In this document: positions 22,942 through 34,271 of the stretch, piece after piece
Numbering within the stretch: the stretch's first letter is position 1
Layout of the letters: the number at the start of each line of letters is the position of its first letter
Translations under genes and position numbers: made by a program
The notes under the pieces: model-generated
Database searches by the model: none
What the model saw: the letters and a program-made list of their open reading frames with translations, nothing else
What the model was told of the DNA's origin: nothing
NCBI GenBank assembly: GCA_022570795.1
Contig: JAKUDP010000010.1
Span: 1,178,001-1,242,000, forward strand
Reading direction: 5' to 3'
Source: Sphaerulina vaccinii
Lineage: Eukaryota; Ascomycota; Dothideomycetes; Mycosphaerellales; Mycosphaerellaceae
DNA: 64,000 nt

Positions 22942-23721
22942 ATGTCAGCGCCATCTGGAACCATACTCGAGCTTGGAGACGGCATCTCTATTCGCGAATA
23001 TGTACGTGAAGCAGTAGTCTCCCAATGGTGTATGTGCTGATTGATCTTGTGCAGCAATTGAGTGATGCGAACGCCTGCAGCCGACATGCCAACAATAGAA
23101 ATATCTGGCTGCAGCTCAGAGACCGCTTCGTACGTGATGAGAGTAAAGAGTACCTCAAGCAAATCATGCTGACCCCTCCCTAAAAGCCCCATCCATATAC
23201 TGAGGACGATGCTCTATTCTGGATCAAGCACTGCCAGAGTGCTGACTCCTATGCTCCCTCTGGTTCATGGTCTGCAGAAGCCGGCGCTCAAGGGCCAGCG
23301 CTGCCTACAAACTATATCATCGCGCTTGATGACGAAGCCTGTGGCTCAATCGGCCTAGATTTTGGCACAGGTATGTCCTCCTTCGAGAGACTAATATATC
23401 TCATGCTAACCGACCGACTGCCTGCCAACAGATGTCTATTTCCGCACAGCTGAACTGGGCTATTGGATATCAGAGAAGCATTGGGGCAAGGGCGTCATGT
23501 CAAAGGTGGTTCCCGCGTTTGTTTCGTGGTGCTGGGAGACGTTCGGTGTCCTCATTCGCCTCAACGGCGAGACTGTCGAGGGCAATACAGGCTCCGCGGC
23601 ACTTTTGAAAAAAGCTGGCTTTGTCTTCGAAGGTCGACGGGAGAATGCTCTTGTCAAGGAAGGAGTGGTGAAGTCGATCAAGATGTTTGGCGCATTGCGT
23701 CCAACTCCCCCGTCCTCTTGA
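22942..23721 (+). CDS. GNAT-family N-acetyltransferase (RimJ/RimL-like)
   Basis: Four exons, 22942-23001, 23055-23129, 23187-23370 and 23432-23721, give 202 residues. All three introns have GT-AG ends and keep frame. The fold is read from ISIREY at the N-terminus, LRDRFPHPYTEDDALFWI, YIIALDDEACGSIGLDFG, AELGYWISEKHWGKGVMSKVV (acetyl-CoA-binding W-x-x-G-x-G/x-G region), and NTGSAALLKKAGFVFEGR (the N-x-x-S-x-x-L/x-x-K-x-G-F ending). RimJ/RimL-type fungal enzymes acetylate protein N-termini or small amines; the substrate cannot be told from sequence. Intron 3 takes part in the D codon of FGTDVYF. Confidence 0.9.
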
Positions 23722-26003
23722 TGACTTGCAACATTCGTATCCTAATCTCGGCCCGCAGCCAGAGGAATGCAAGCCGGCGTCGAATCGACAAGGAAGGAGC
23801 CTTTCCTTGACATCCCAACAACTTCAGTCACCACGACACAACAAGCGGAAATGGACAGTCCACAAGCGACGACTTCGCAAAGAATGCACCTGTCTAGAAA
23901 ATGAAGAGCCGATTATGCGCCACCTCCAGGCAAAACGCACGACGCACGCACGCCCGTGTCCAGTGAGCACGAACGTGCTCAGCATCACGATCCCTACGAG
24001 ATCCGGCAGCTCGACGACGTGTATATGGAGGTCATAGTCTCGAAGTTGTGACTGCGTGACCACACCACGAACTGTCTCCTGCCCGAATCAGCCGCCATGA
24101 CTTTCAACAAGATGAGCATACCCTTTGGAGGTCTCATGGATGCACGAACCGGATGACAAGCTCCGCAGGATGACACGGACTGTCGAATGGATGTTATACT
24201 GAGTTAATGATGAGGCGTATGCGTCCTCTGCCACGCGCGACTTCCGCCATTAGGAAGTGTCTCTGATGTGGTGGACCACAGCAGCTGTTGGAGAGTGGTA
24301 CTAAGCTGACCAGAATATGCTGTAGCTGCTCGCGGCACTACTCCCACCAGTCACGATAACATGTGGCCCCAGGTCTTGAATTCGGCACCAGTATTCGACA
24401 ATTCACAACCTTCGAAGACGATTGCTGCCGAAGACTACTGTACATACGGCGTGCATGATGGTAGCAGTTTCCAGTGGCCCCGACGAATGAAGACAGATAT
24501 GAATGACGAAGGCCGATGTAACGACGGCACAGAGATGATTCGATTCGATTTACTTTCAGTCAACTGACTTTATTGCATTGACCCACAACTCCGCTGGTAT
24601 TATTCCTCGGAGCAGTCGATCCTCCACAAACCGCAACAGTACAGCAGGATTCATGCTGTGCGACGCTTCACACGCGTTTATGGGGCTTGTGCCACGCGTG
24701 CCATGTCGGTGGTGCCTAAGGCTGTAGCACAAGAACTCTTCCGATGAGCCCAAGGGGAGATCCGAGACCACCTCGATGTTCTAGGTGTCGCAGAACGTGC
24801 GCGTTGCCCATGCTGTTGTGTTCTAGCTCGGTCAAGTGGTGGATACCTGCTCTTGTGACAATCCATGGACGCGAACGGCCGCAGTAATGACCACTTTGGC
24901 GAGCTGACGACACTTTGCGTAGTAGTCCTCAACGATTCACTGGACGATGCCATTCGTCGAAACTGGCGCTCTGCAGAATTGACGATTCACTATGAAACGC
25001 AGCCGAGAGTCGCACAACTCGTCGCTTGTGTTATTTTCGACCTGTCTCGCAGCAGATCTCGTTCGTCAAATGTGCTGATGAGACGTGTCCACGACAGCAG
25101 AACAATGATCGTCAGCGTCGTTGGCCCAGGTCTCGCCTAAATGGCTATCATGCTTCACTGCTTTTCGAGTTGCATTGTTTTGCGGTTCCTTCCAGCTTTC
25201 CCGGAAACAGTTCGTGTTTGCATGTGTCAACGTCTCCACGAGTTGCCCAGACATCATGTTCAAAGACCAAGGGTTCTGCCAATAGTGCCTAGCAAGGTAA
25301 GAAAAATAAGGCTGCAAACTTTGTTTACAGCCTTGCCGTGGAGTTCCGGGCTGGTGGACGGCTGCGATACGCTTTCAGGATCGATGTCCTCGAGCCAGTT
25401 CTCCGAGGCCGCAGTAGTGTGGTAATAAAGAAGAGAATTCTTTTATGGCGGACCTGCAGGTACGGTTGAACAGCCGCTGATGACCAGCGAATGACAAGGT
25501 CCCAAGTGGCTCCATCACCAAGCATGTTGGCCAGTCACAGCAGAACACGGCTGTACCTGTCTTGCCGCAGTTCCCACGTCCCCTGTCGATTTCGGTCGGC
25601 TCTGAACCAACCTATAGGGCTGGGCGCTGATTGATCGGAATCATGGTCAGCGTCAGTCCTCAAGGGGCAAAGCCTGCACCGCGCACGTTTTGCACTCGTC
25701 GATGGGGCCCGATGCTGGTTCTGCGTTGTGGGGACACTCTCCCACTTGATTAAAAGAGGTCGCAGCGACGCGCAGTCGCTCATCTCCTTTCCCTGTCAAC
25801 GATCTCTATACTATCACTTTACGCCCGCGCATCTGGTCGCCTTCACTGCTGTGCAGTATCACTCTTTTGCTGCTCGCATACACCACACACTCGCTTGAGG
25901 CCGACGATATAACACTCTCTTGGGCGCAAAGATTCTAACGAGGAATTCACGACAAAACCAAGACTAGAATCGCATCGCATAGATTCTTCAACTTATCGCA
26001 AAC
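23722..26003. other. 2.3 kb gene-poor stretch; no supported gene
   Basis: Several ORFs of 70-120 codons lie on both strands, but none shows a domain, signal peptide or splice-supported extension. Base composition is like the neighbours and not RIP-like. The final ~150 bp before 26004 (CACTTTACGCC, CACCACACACTCG) looks like a promoter and leader for the secreted-protein gene. Confidence 0.45.
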
Positions 26004-26906
26004 ATGATGAACACAGCTATCGCATCACTAGCCTTGTTTGGCGGATCTGCCTTGGCAGCAGCTTCATATGGCTACAGCGCTACCGGTGTTGGTAGCGCTG
26101 TTGTGGTCGTAAGTATCTCATATAATCATCCACCATCGACGCTGTCTCTAACCAACGCATAGAACAAGTGCAATTACCCAGTCAAGCTCTGCAACGTTCC
26201 ATCCAGCGGCGGTGGCTACGAAGAAGAGGATAGGACCCTCGCTGCTGGCGAGTCCTGGTCTCAGGCCTGGACCGAGCTGTCGAACGGCAATGGGTGGTCG
26301 ATCAAGCTTTCCAAGACGGACAACCTGGATCACATCCTGCAATACGAGTACACGTTTCACAACGACGGTATCATCTGGTACGACCTGAGCTGTGTCGATG
26401 GTAACCCATGGGACAAGGATTGGGAGATCACCGCCAATGGAACCGATTGCAGCCCCAAGCAACAAGCATACCGATACTCTACCGATGATGCCTATGGCAT
26501 GCAGTCTTGCAGCCAGGACACTGCCATCACTGTCACTCTGTGCACTGGCACTTCGGCCGACAATGGTTCGACTGTCGATGTCTCGTCATCAGCTTCTGCG
26601 CCAGCGTACACTACTACGGCATCGGCACCTTCCTACGAGGCACCATCGTCAACGAGCTCAACTTCAGCTCCAGTTGCTACTCAATACAATTGGAACAACG
26701 CCGATGCGTCCAAGTCTGAGGCAGCTGAAGTCACTCCTACAACATTGGTGACTTCTGTCGCTCCTGCTATGACCACCGACGATGCTGGAATTGTCTACAT
26801 CACGGAGATCGAGACAGTCTACGCAACCGCAGATATCACTGCAATTGCATACGCCAACCGTCACCGACGACACGAGCACGCTCACGGTCACCAGCACCAC
26901 GCATAA
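26004..26906 (+). CDS. Secreted BYS1-family (yeast-phase-specific/thaumatin-like) protein
   Basis: Exons 26004-26108 and 26163-26906 give 282 residues. A signal peptide (MMNTAIASLALFGGSALAAA) leads into a BYS1-like domain (AVVVNKCNYPVKLCNVPS, YEYTFHNDGIIWYDLSCVDGNPW, CSQDTAITVTLCTG), with the cysteine pattern of these small secreted thaumatin-like proteins. A Ser/Thr/Ala-rich linker follows (~190-240). The very C-terminus is His-rich (HRRHEHAHGHQHHA), a possible metal-binding tail or cleaved peptide preceded by a dibasic RR. No GPI signal. BYS1 proteins are abundant in fungal cell walls or secretomes and are often morphology- or host-related; their function is unknown. Confidence 0.82.
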
Positions 26907-28487
26907 GCGTGTCCCCTCTTTCCTGTCTAAAAAAGACAGCAGCTTCATGACCCTTCTATTCTTATCCTTGCTGGACGATCGCTTCACTCTTTCGCGACGG
27001 CAGTGACATCACTTTTTGGCATGCTTCTTTGTTGATAGACAACCATTTTTGAACGAGCACAGACAGGCTTGGAGAATTTTATACCAGTCTTGCTGCGGCA
27101 GACTTGATGAAGCTGTACATTGGTCCCGGAAAGTGCGCAACTGGTGTTGCTGCCGCCGCTGAACGAATGATGGCTACGATCAACGAGCAATGATGCAGAC
27201 CATGTTGCTTAGGACATCGGTAACAGGTGTTTACACCGAGAGTTAGGCGATAGAAGATTCCCCCCGTACATCATACATTTCGAACTCATAAAATTTCACT
27301 TCCACTCGTCTCGATCACTCATCTCTATCACTCATCTTTATCACTCATCTCTACCAGAGTATAGCACATTGTGGTCGGAGCTCGTTGATTGACCTCTTAT
27401 CGGTGTGACATGTAGTGATGGACCGGGTATCGAAACACCTCAGACATGGTTATTGTTGTTGACTGCCGAGACTCTCGCGTATTGCGTTTTTCGAACTGCC
27501 GGCTCGATGCCGCAGTGCAGACGATGCTTTGCAATCCTGGCTGACTGGATGGAGGGCTTCTAGACTCATGATTCTAGGTCACTGGCATCATTGGTAGGCC
27601 AAAGACCCTGGTGTGCCATGTGCTGTGGCCCTGGGACCGAGCCAGATCGATCGAACCAATGTTCAAAGCTGCACTTCTCTGGACATGTCCCAAGGACCTC
27701 TCCGGATCATTGCCTTTTCTGATTCCTTACAAAGTGCTACGACGCTCTTTGCCTGCGGATAATGCTCTCTCCGTACCTGCAGACACCATGCTGCTTAGGC
27801 CGCTGGAGCTGTCCAAAGCGAGAGGGCATATCAAGTGAAAAACTTGTCTCGAAGAACCAATCCGAAAGGCCACGAGTCGAATGTTTCTGGACCAAACTCC
27901 CTTGATTGGGCTTTTGCAGAGTTGTGGATTTTCTTTCTCGAGCTTGATGACGTTGAGTCGGCACGCGATAGATCACGTTGTACATGAGAAGTGCCACGAT
28001 GTCGCATCTCAAGCCTCTCGAAGCTAGACTTCTCTGTTAGCGGTCAGCGAGTTTTGGCAGATAACAGATGTGAGTAGACTTGGCAAAGAAGACTCATGAT
28101 AAGTCTCGCTTCACACAGCAGGCTTGAATCATGTCTGCGGTGGCGCTATTGTAAGTACACTGCTCCACGCGCGCTTCCTTTGCCCAAGCCCTGTATTCCG
28201 ATCCAGTGCTGCATCCAGCTCAAGTGTCGTCGGATCAACTGACGTACTGTAGCATGCTGCCAGTGGCACATTCATGCCTAACTGCTGCTATGCGCGGATT
28301 GCCGCAGCTACCACTGAATTGTTGCAACCATTGCTTGGCACGTGAAGTTGAAAGACGATATCCGTGCACAGTTGGTCTGCTCAAGTGTGTAACCTTCCTG
28401 GCTGCGAGGAGCTCACTGGCATGCAGTCGCTGGCTTTAGCTGTTGGCTTTCCAGGTTGAGTTGTGCGACGGTCTTCCATACATCTCC
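26907..28487. other. Intergenic region; no supported gene
   Basis: About 1.58 kb between convergent genes. Only short unsupported ORFs were seen. A 13-nt tandem repeat is listed separately. Confidence 0.45.
27314..27352 (+). repeat. Three tandem copies of a 13-nt ATCACTCATCTCT unit
   Basis: Copies start at 27314, 27327 and 27340; the middle one has a single substitution (CTTT). The stretch is pyrimidine-rich. It could be a promoter-type CT element, but no gene follows closely on the plus strand. Confidence 0.85.
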
Positions 28488-29249
28488 TCACAATAGCTTC
28501 AGATGTCCTGTGACTTCGTTGATCTTGCTCTTCGGTGCAGGTCCTATACCGAGGACGGTGGCAGATCCACTCGCAATCTGTGTTCGGCCAGCATCATGAA
28601 TGACCTGAGCACAGAGACCAAGACTGACAGCCGTCGCTTGGAGCATGAGCATCTCGTCTTCACTGTCAACCTTGAGTGCTACCTTCGCTTGACCTTGAGA
28701 TTCCCAGCGTTTGAGAAGTGGATGGTTGGGATCTGCTCGTAAGAATGATTTGTAACACGCAAGAGTTGCATGTCCGCATTGAGCAGCCATCTTTCCTGCG
28801 AGAATGTCAACATGTGATATCCAATATTGCGGACAACGCTGTCAGAGCGTGCCGCAAGAATGAGAGATTGATGTAGTTTGATACAGATGTAGCACATGCC
28901 CACGCGACCACACGGCAGACACGCGGCACTCCGAAACTCTGTTGGACCTACCCTTGGTCATGCCTAGGTCAGTTCTGACTACGAGCACGAGTTTGCATTC
29001 CTCTGTGCTACCTCCAAACGTTTCGAGTTCTCCCAGATCCTGGGCTGATTCCTCAGAATCAGATCCAGAGTCGTCGTCGTCGTCCGCGCCATCCGCTGAG
29101 GTGGCAATATTATCCACGGGCGACCGGCCGAACAAGCCAATGGAGCGAGCTTTGCCCACAAAGTAGCCAGTGGTGAAGGAAATGATGGCAGCTGCGATGG
29201 CATAGCTGGCAGCTGATGGCGGCGGTCGGTCGAGTGGAGATTGGGCCAT
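28488..29249 (-). CDS. PTH2: Peptidyl-tRNA hydrolase 2 (Pth2/Bit1 family) with N-terminal membrane anchor
   Basis: Exons 29249-28952 and 28795-28488 give 201 residues. A hydrophobic N-terminal helix (SYAIAAAIISFTTGYFVGKA) is followed by an acidic linker (DDDDDSGSDSEE). The PTH2 domain opens CKLVLVVRTDLGMTKGK across the intron and continues MAAQCGHATLACYKSFL and VIHDAGRTQIASGSATVLGIGPAP, ending VTGHLKLL as in the family. The enzyme frees peptide from prematurely dropped peptidyl-tRNA; membrane-anchored forms localise to mitochondria or the ER. Intron 28796-28951 (156 nt). Divergent from the sulfatase. Confidence 0.93.
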
Positions 29250-29919
29250 GGCGACGACGAGGTGGTTCAAGATTGTCGTTGGTGTGCAGATGATGATGCG
29301 ATGAGCGGTGAATGGCTTGTCGCTCTGACTCTTGCGGTCGGGATCGAGGGCCCAAGATTGGGAAGTGCGCTGCCTGGAACAGAGATCTCGTGCCACATGA
29401 CAAAATGCAAAAATGCGAAGTCTTGGCGCTAGCACAAACGCAATATGGCCATCCTACGATGGAATCACTCACAACCCGAACTCATGCTTCTTTTAGCTAC
29501 ATCAACAACCGAGTTCAAAAGTTGTGAGCCAGAGAGGAGTGCAAGGCCGACTCATGAGGTCGTAATAGAGGTCCGACCCCCTGTCGGCACTCGCTTTGTT
29601 ACCCCGGATGTTCATCACACTAGCTGAAAGAAGAAGCATGATCATTCTTCGACATTGCCTCTGAGGAGCACGCAATCGCTATCCGGGCCCAGACAGGACG
29701 CCTTGATTGTACGTCGGCGATTATATAATAAGTGTTTCTTGTCTTGCCCGCATTCATTTCATTTGACTCTTAACTTACTACAACAACACTACGTCTTGCT
29801 GTTTGGCTCAATCTTCGCGATACACCTGCTTCTCCACTCTCCATACTCAGAGTTTGGGACGCTTGCGGAAGACTTCTCTCTGAGCACGCGACCACACCTG
29901 AACAGCTGCGGACGCCAAC
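29250..29919. promoter_or_regulatory. Divergent promoter of PTH2 and the choline-sulfatase-type gene
   Basis: 670 bp between the two starts. A TATA-like TTATATAATAA lies near 29721, about 200 bp upstream of the sulfatase start. No gene seen. Confidence 0.5.
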
Positions 29920-31620
29920 ATGGATCCTGTACAGCGCGTTCGCAACTTGCCAGACACACCTCCTACGTCGCCTCCAGTGGGCTTTGCTGGGCAAAATGGA
30001 TTCAGCACTCCTTTGTTCCCGCAGCAGCCAAACATCCTATACATCATGGCCGACCAGCTAGCTGCGCCTCAACTCAAGATCTACAACGAAAAATCACAAA
30101 TCAAGACTCCTCATCTCGACAAACTCGCTGAGAAATCAGTCGTGTTCGAGTCTGCGTACTGCAATTCGCCGCTGTGCGCCCCTTCACGCATGGCCATGGT
30201 GACCGGCCAGCTGCCCTCCAAGATCGGTGCATATGATAACGCATCTCCAATCTCCGAGGATACGCCAACGTACGCGCACTATCTGCGTAACGCCGGCTAC
30301 GAGTGTGTGCTGGGCGGAAAAATGCACTTCATCGGCGACCAACTTCACGGATATGAGTACCGCCTGACCGCCGATATCTACCCGGCCGACCTTGGCTGGT
30401 CAGTTAATTGGGACGAACCAGATACGCGACTGGAATGGTATCACAACAGCTCCTCCATATTACAGGCTGGTCCCTGCAGGCGAAGCAACCAGCTCGATTA
30501 CGACGAGGAGGTCATGTTCAAAGCCAAGCAGTATCTGCATGACCATGTCAGGAAACCCGCGAATAGCCGCCCTTTCTGTTTGACGGTATCGCTCACGCAT
30601 CCTCATGATCCATATACGATCGAACACAAGTACTGGGATATGTACAAGGATGTCGATATTGATATGCCTGAAGTGGAGATTCCCAAGGATCAGCTTGACC
30701 AACACAGCAAGCGTCTGCAACACGTCTGCGATCTCGAGGACTACGAGTTCACACCGGAGCAAATCAAGAATGCGAAGCGTGCCTACTACGGAGCTGTCAG
30801 CTATGTCGATGATAATATCGGCAAATTGATGCAGCTCCTGGAAGATCTTGAGCTTGATGATAACACCATTGTAATCTTCTCGGGCGATCATGGTGACATG
30901 CTTGGCGAGCGTGGCCTATGGTACAAGATGTCGTACTTCGAGTCTTCCGTGCGCGTGCCTATGCTGTTCAGCTACCCCAAGCAATGGGCGCCACATCGTG
31001 TGCCGCAGAATGTTAGCACGTTGGATATCCTGCCAACCTTGGTGGATATTGTAGGCGCGAAGCTGGTGCCTGGATTGCCCATGGATGGCGTGTCCATCGT
31101 GCCTCATCTCAAGGGCAAGTCGACTCACGACACCGTCTTTGCTGAGTATATGGGCGAAGGAACCGTGGCGCCCATGATGATGATTCGTCGTGGAGCCTGG
31201 AAATACATCACTTGTCCGGCAGATCCTGACCAGCTATACAACCTGGCTAACGACCCTAAGGAGCTGACCAATCTTGCCACATCTTCCGATGAGACCACAA
31301 AGAAAGTATACAACGCTTTCGTTGCTGAAGCCAAGGCCAAGTGGAATATGGAAGCCATCACTGCTGATGTGATCAAACGACAGCGTCAACGACGGTTTGT
31401 CTTCTCGTCACTCAAGCAAGGCAAGTGGACCAGCTGGGATTACAGTGTTCCTGACAACAGCCAAGACAAGTACATCCGTAGTCATCTGGATCTTGATGAC
31501 CTGGAACGTCGAGCTAGATTCCCGATTGTGGATGCTCACGGTAACAGAAAAGTGTTGGAGAGCAATGGGAAGCATGGGGTGCTAGCTATTCCTCACCAAG
31601 CAGGTGCTGTCGGACAGTGA
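29920..31620 (+). CDS. Choline-sulfatase-type arylsulfatase family enzyme
   Basis: A single exon encodes 566 residues. Sulfatase hallmarks: metal-site start NILYIMADQLAAPQL (~38-52), the modification motif CAPSR (~86-90, Cys converted to formylglycine), GKMHFIGDQLHGYE, DIYPADLGW, SGDHGDMLGERGLWYKMSYFESSVRVP and a C-terminal DPDQLYNLANDPKELTNLA. The ADIYPADLGW and DQLHGYE segments are typical of choline sulfatases (BetC). No signal peptide is seen, so a cytosolic enzyme releasing sulfate from choline-O-sulfate is likely. Such genes are usually induced by sulfur starvation; no regulator site was verified here. Confidence 0.9.
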   Translation: MDPVQRVRNLPDTPPTSPPVGFAGQNGFSTPLFPQQPNILYIMADQLAAPQLKIYNEKSQIKTPHLDKLAEKSVVFESAYCNSPLCAPSRMAMVTGQLPSKIGAYDNASPISEDTPTYAHYLRNAGYECVLGGKMHFIGDQLHGYEYRLTADIYPADLGWSVNWDEPDTRLEWYHNSSSILQAGPCRRSNQLDYDEEVMFKAKQYLHDHVRKPANSRPFCLTVSLTHPHDPYTIEHKYWDMYKDVDIDMPEVEIPKDQLDQHSKRLQHVCDLEDYEFTPEQIKNAKRAYYGAVSYVDDNIGKLMQLLEDLELDDNTIVIFSGDHGDMLGERGLWYKMSYFESSVRVPMLFSYPKQWAPHRVPQNVSTLDILPTLVDIVGAKLVPGLPMDGVSIVPHLKGKSTHDTVFAEYMGEGTVAPMMMIRRGAWKYITCPADPDQLYNLANDPKELTNLATSSDETTKKVYNAFVAEAKAKWNMEAITADVIKRQRQRRFVFSSLKQGKWTSWDYSVPDNSQDKYIRSHLDLDDLERRARFPIVDAHGNRKVLESNGKHGVLAIPHQAGAVGQ

Positions 31621-34024
31621 TGGAGCTTTTTGGATTTAAGCTTGAAAAAAAAAGCTGCAGGATAGCTGAAGCTCAGCTGCAGGTGTGATGATGTGACGAT
31701 GCGTTTCAGCCGCTGCCAAGGGTTGCACGCAAGGATATGAAAGAGATGCCACTTGGACTTTCTGTATTTACGACTTTCTGCGTTGAGCGATGGTGTTTGG
31801 GTGCAAGGGTTGACTTTGAAACACCGTCTTCCCAGGAGCATCTTGTGTAGCGATTGAGGCTTTGGAGCTGCAATGCAAGGATTGGTATCGCGAGACTGCG
31901 AAGCATATGAGCGTTCAAGCACTGGAGATGTTGCTGCTATTCCATGCCGTTGGAGCATTCAGGTGATCCTGCCATAGTAATAGCATATGTAGTAGTAGTA
32001 CAAGCTCTTCTGAAGATCCATTTCCCCAATCTTGCTGCAGCCAGAGGCATGGATCCTGGGCTTTCTTGGCTGCCTGAAGGTTGAACCAAGACGTCGGTGG
32101 GAGACTGCACACGATCGTGTGACTCCGGAGTCTGTTGTCTGCAGGTAGCCGAGCTGCAGTGCGATATAGGCTTGGCAGATAGCTACTGTAGGAGAAGCTT
32201 CTGCGGCTCGCAACATTGTCCGGAATGGTAAGAACTCACGTTACGGCTCATAATCCGACAGTTGAGAGCGGTTTGCCACGCTGCACACCGTTGTTATTTG
32301 TACCTAGATCATGATATATATGGAATCAACAAGAGTTCGTTAGACCGGCGGCAGATTGACCAAACACGATCAACCTGCCGCGCAAATGATAGCAATTGCA
32401 ACATCGGAAGCGTAGTTGCGGGATGAATCATGGTTAGCAGGTGCGCTACAGCTGCGGCAGGTGCTGAATACGAGCAGGATTACTGCATGTGGTGATAGTT
32501 GTGCTATGGAGTTCGATGCTCACTACTTGCATGTACCTCAGCGGCGCATCTTTTGAAAGATGCAGCAGCATCTCGAAGTGGCACAGCTTCTGCTGCTCTG
32601 CCAACGAGTCAGACCACTGGTTCTGCGCTCCTCGGGATGTGACAGTGCATCAGCCACAAGAACTCTAGACAATGCGACATCAGCGAGGAACGACTGTGGT
32701 GCTGAAGAGCCCGAGTCGTTGGCTGGACTCCCGTGGCCTACCAGTATAACAGTTTGTTGTTGAGGTGGACCAAGGCGAAACGGAAAGATGAACAACTGTG
32801 CGATGTCACAGCAGAGCCACGGAACTGAGGACCGATGGCGGTTGTAACTGCCACCGCTCATGGGCTTGGCTCATCAGAACGTTCATTCAGAAGCAAACTG
32901 TAGACGCATCCTTCGAGGCTTCGGATATTGAGATTCAGTGAGAATTTGTAGAATGACCTATCCTGGTCGAGCAGCGACAGTTTGGACAGGCATCGCCATC
33001 GAAAGAACGCCCGGACCGTGTGGCGGCGCATTGAGCACGGATCTTGATCGCCAGCGGGGGATTGGGAATTGGCTGTCGAGCTTGAACGGGCTGCGTGTGC
33101 AGTCAAGCAAGCTTGTACAGGCCGCACTTCGTATCCTGCGCAAGATCGAGGCCTGTGTACGCAGAACGACGTTCCTGGTCACTGGTATAGCCACCAGCCT
33201 CAGACTTTACTGTGAGGGACCGTCCCAGACAAAGGCTCGGCACTAGGTCAGCCTGTCAGCCTCTCGTCTTCTGTAGAGCCAGGCAGGGTTGTTGGGCGCC
33301 TCACGGCATCGCACACCACACAGAGCCGCTTTATGCAGCTGCATGCAGCTAGCCTCCAAGATAAACCTTGTGTTCCTGCCATCGGCCATTGTGCGATCCA
33401 GCGCGTTAGCGCTCTCGAGGTCCTTCTACGACGTCATTATTGGCTCGATTCTGGTGCTGTCGAAGCGAATTGGGATGCGTCGGACGGCCTGTGGCATAGT
33501 GGCTCATCTGGCTGCCATCGTGCTCATCTGGAAGAATGGACGGCGCTGGTAGCGTTTGTGCGCGAGCCAGGCCGCAAACTACGATCAGCGGAATCGTGGA
33601 CGAATGCTACCGACAAGCGTGATTGGAACCATGCTGCGCTCCTGAGACAAATCAAAACGAGCGGCGGGAGTGAGCAGACGGGGGTTTGCTCGTTAGCGCA
33701 GAAGCTGCTCGGTGTGCAGTGGGTACGCTTTGCCTCTCGTGGAAGTGTGTCCTATGTACTGCTATACATGGTGGAGTGCTGGTGGGCCTGCATATTCGAC
33801 AGCTTGTCGCTGCTTTTTGCCAGGACAACGACGATGAGGAGGTTGGATCGCCACATCTCGCGTGCGTGCGAGTATAGTGCTGGCCACCAACTCATGGTCG
33901 CCGCGGGAGCAAGAGTCACTCGGCAGAAGCATTGTTGCTAAGGAGACGAGCGAGCCGTTAAGCTACAGACGCTATGGCCATCCTTGGGCGCACCAACCCC
34001 CCCCCAAGCATGCACCAGATTGTG
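31621..34024. other. 2.4 kb gene-poor stretch; no supported gene
   Basis: One long plus-strand ORF (33333-33941) lacks any motif, signal or splice support. An inverted CAGCTGCAG/CTGCAG pair near 31655-31683 could be part of the sulfatase 3' end. Nothing else was recognised. Confidence 0.4.
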
Positions 34025-34271
34025 GACCCGTCTAGTGCAGCGGATTAAATACCTCTCACATTCCAGTGTCGCTTGGTCCTCACAACAATCCACACTCACC
34101 TCCGTTTGCATATACTCACCCTCGACCCGCGACTGCCTACCCGATACCATAGACTTTCACTCGCTGTCTATCGCCACCACCCTTCGCTAGGACCACTACT
34201 CGCTACTTGCTTGAGCATACGCTTCACTGTACCATATACCAGAAGCATTAATACCATAATAACTCGACAAC
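34025..34271 (+). promoter_or_regulatory. Pyrimidine-rich promoter/leader of the PIR cell-wall gene
   Basis: A TATA-like GATTAAATACC near 34044 is followed by ~220 nt of C/T/CA-rich DNA up to the start codon, a pattern seen at strongly expressed fungal genes. A run of nine C at 34000-34008 lies just upstream. Confidence 0.55.

Noticed and set aside
24865..25140. 91-codon ORFs on both strands in 24.5-25.2 kb
   Set aside because: Overlapping ORFs on opposite strands with no family resemblance; likely chance.
33333..33941. 202-codon plus-strand ORF in the gene-poor stretch
   Set aside because: No domain, signal peptide or splice support; composition like random GC-balanced DNA.
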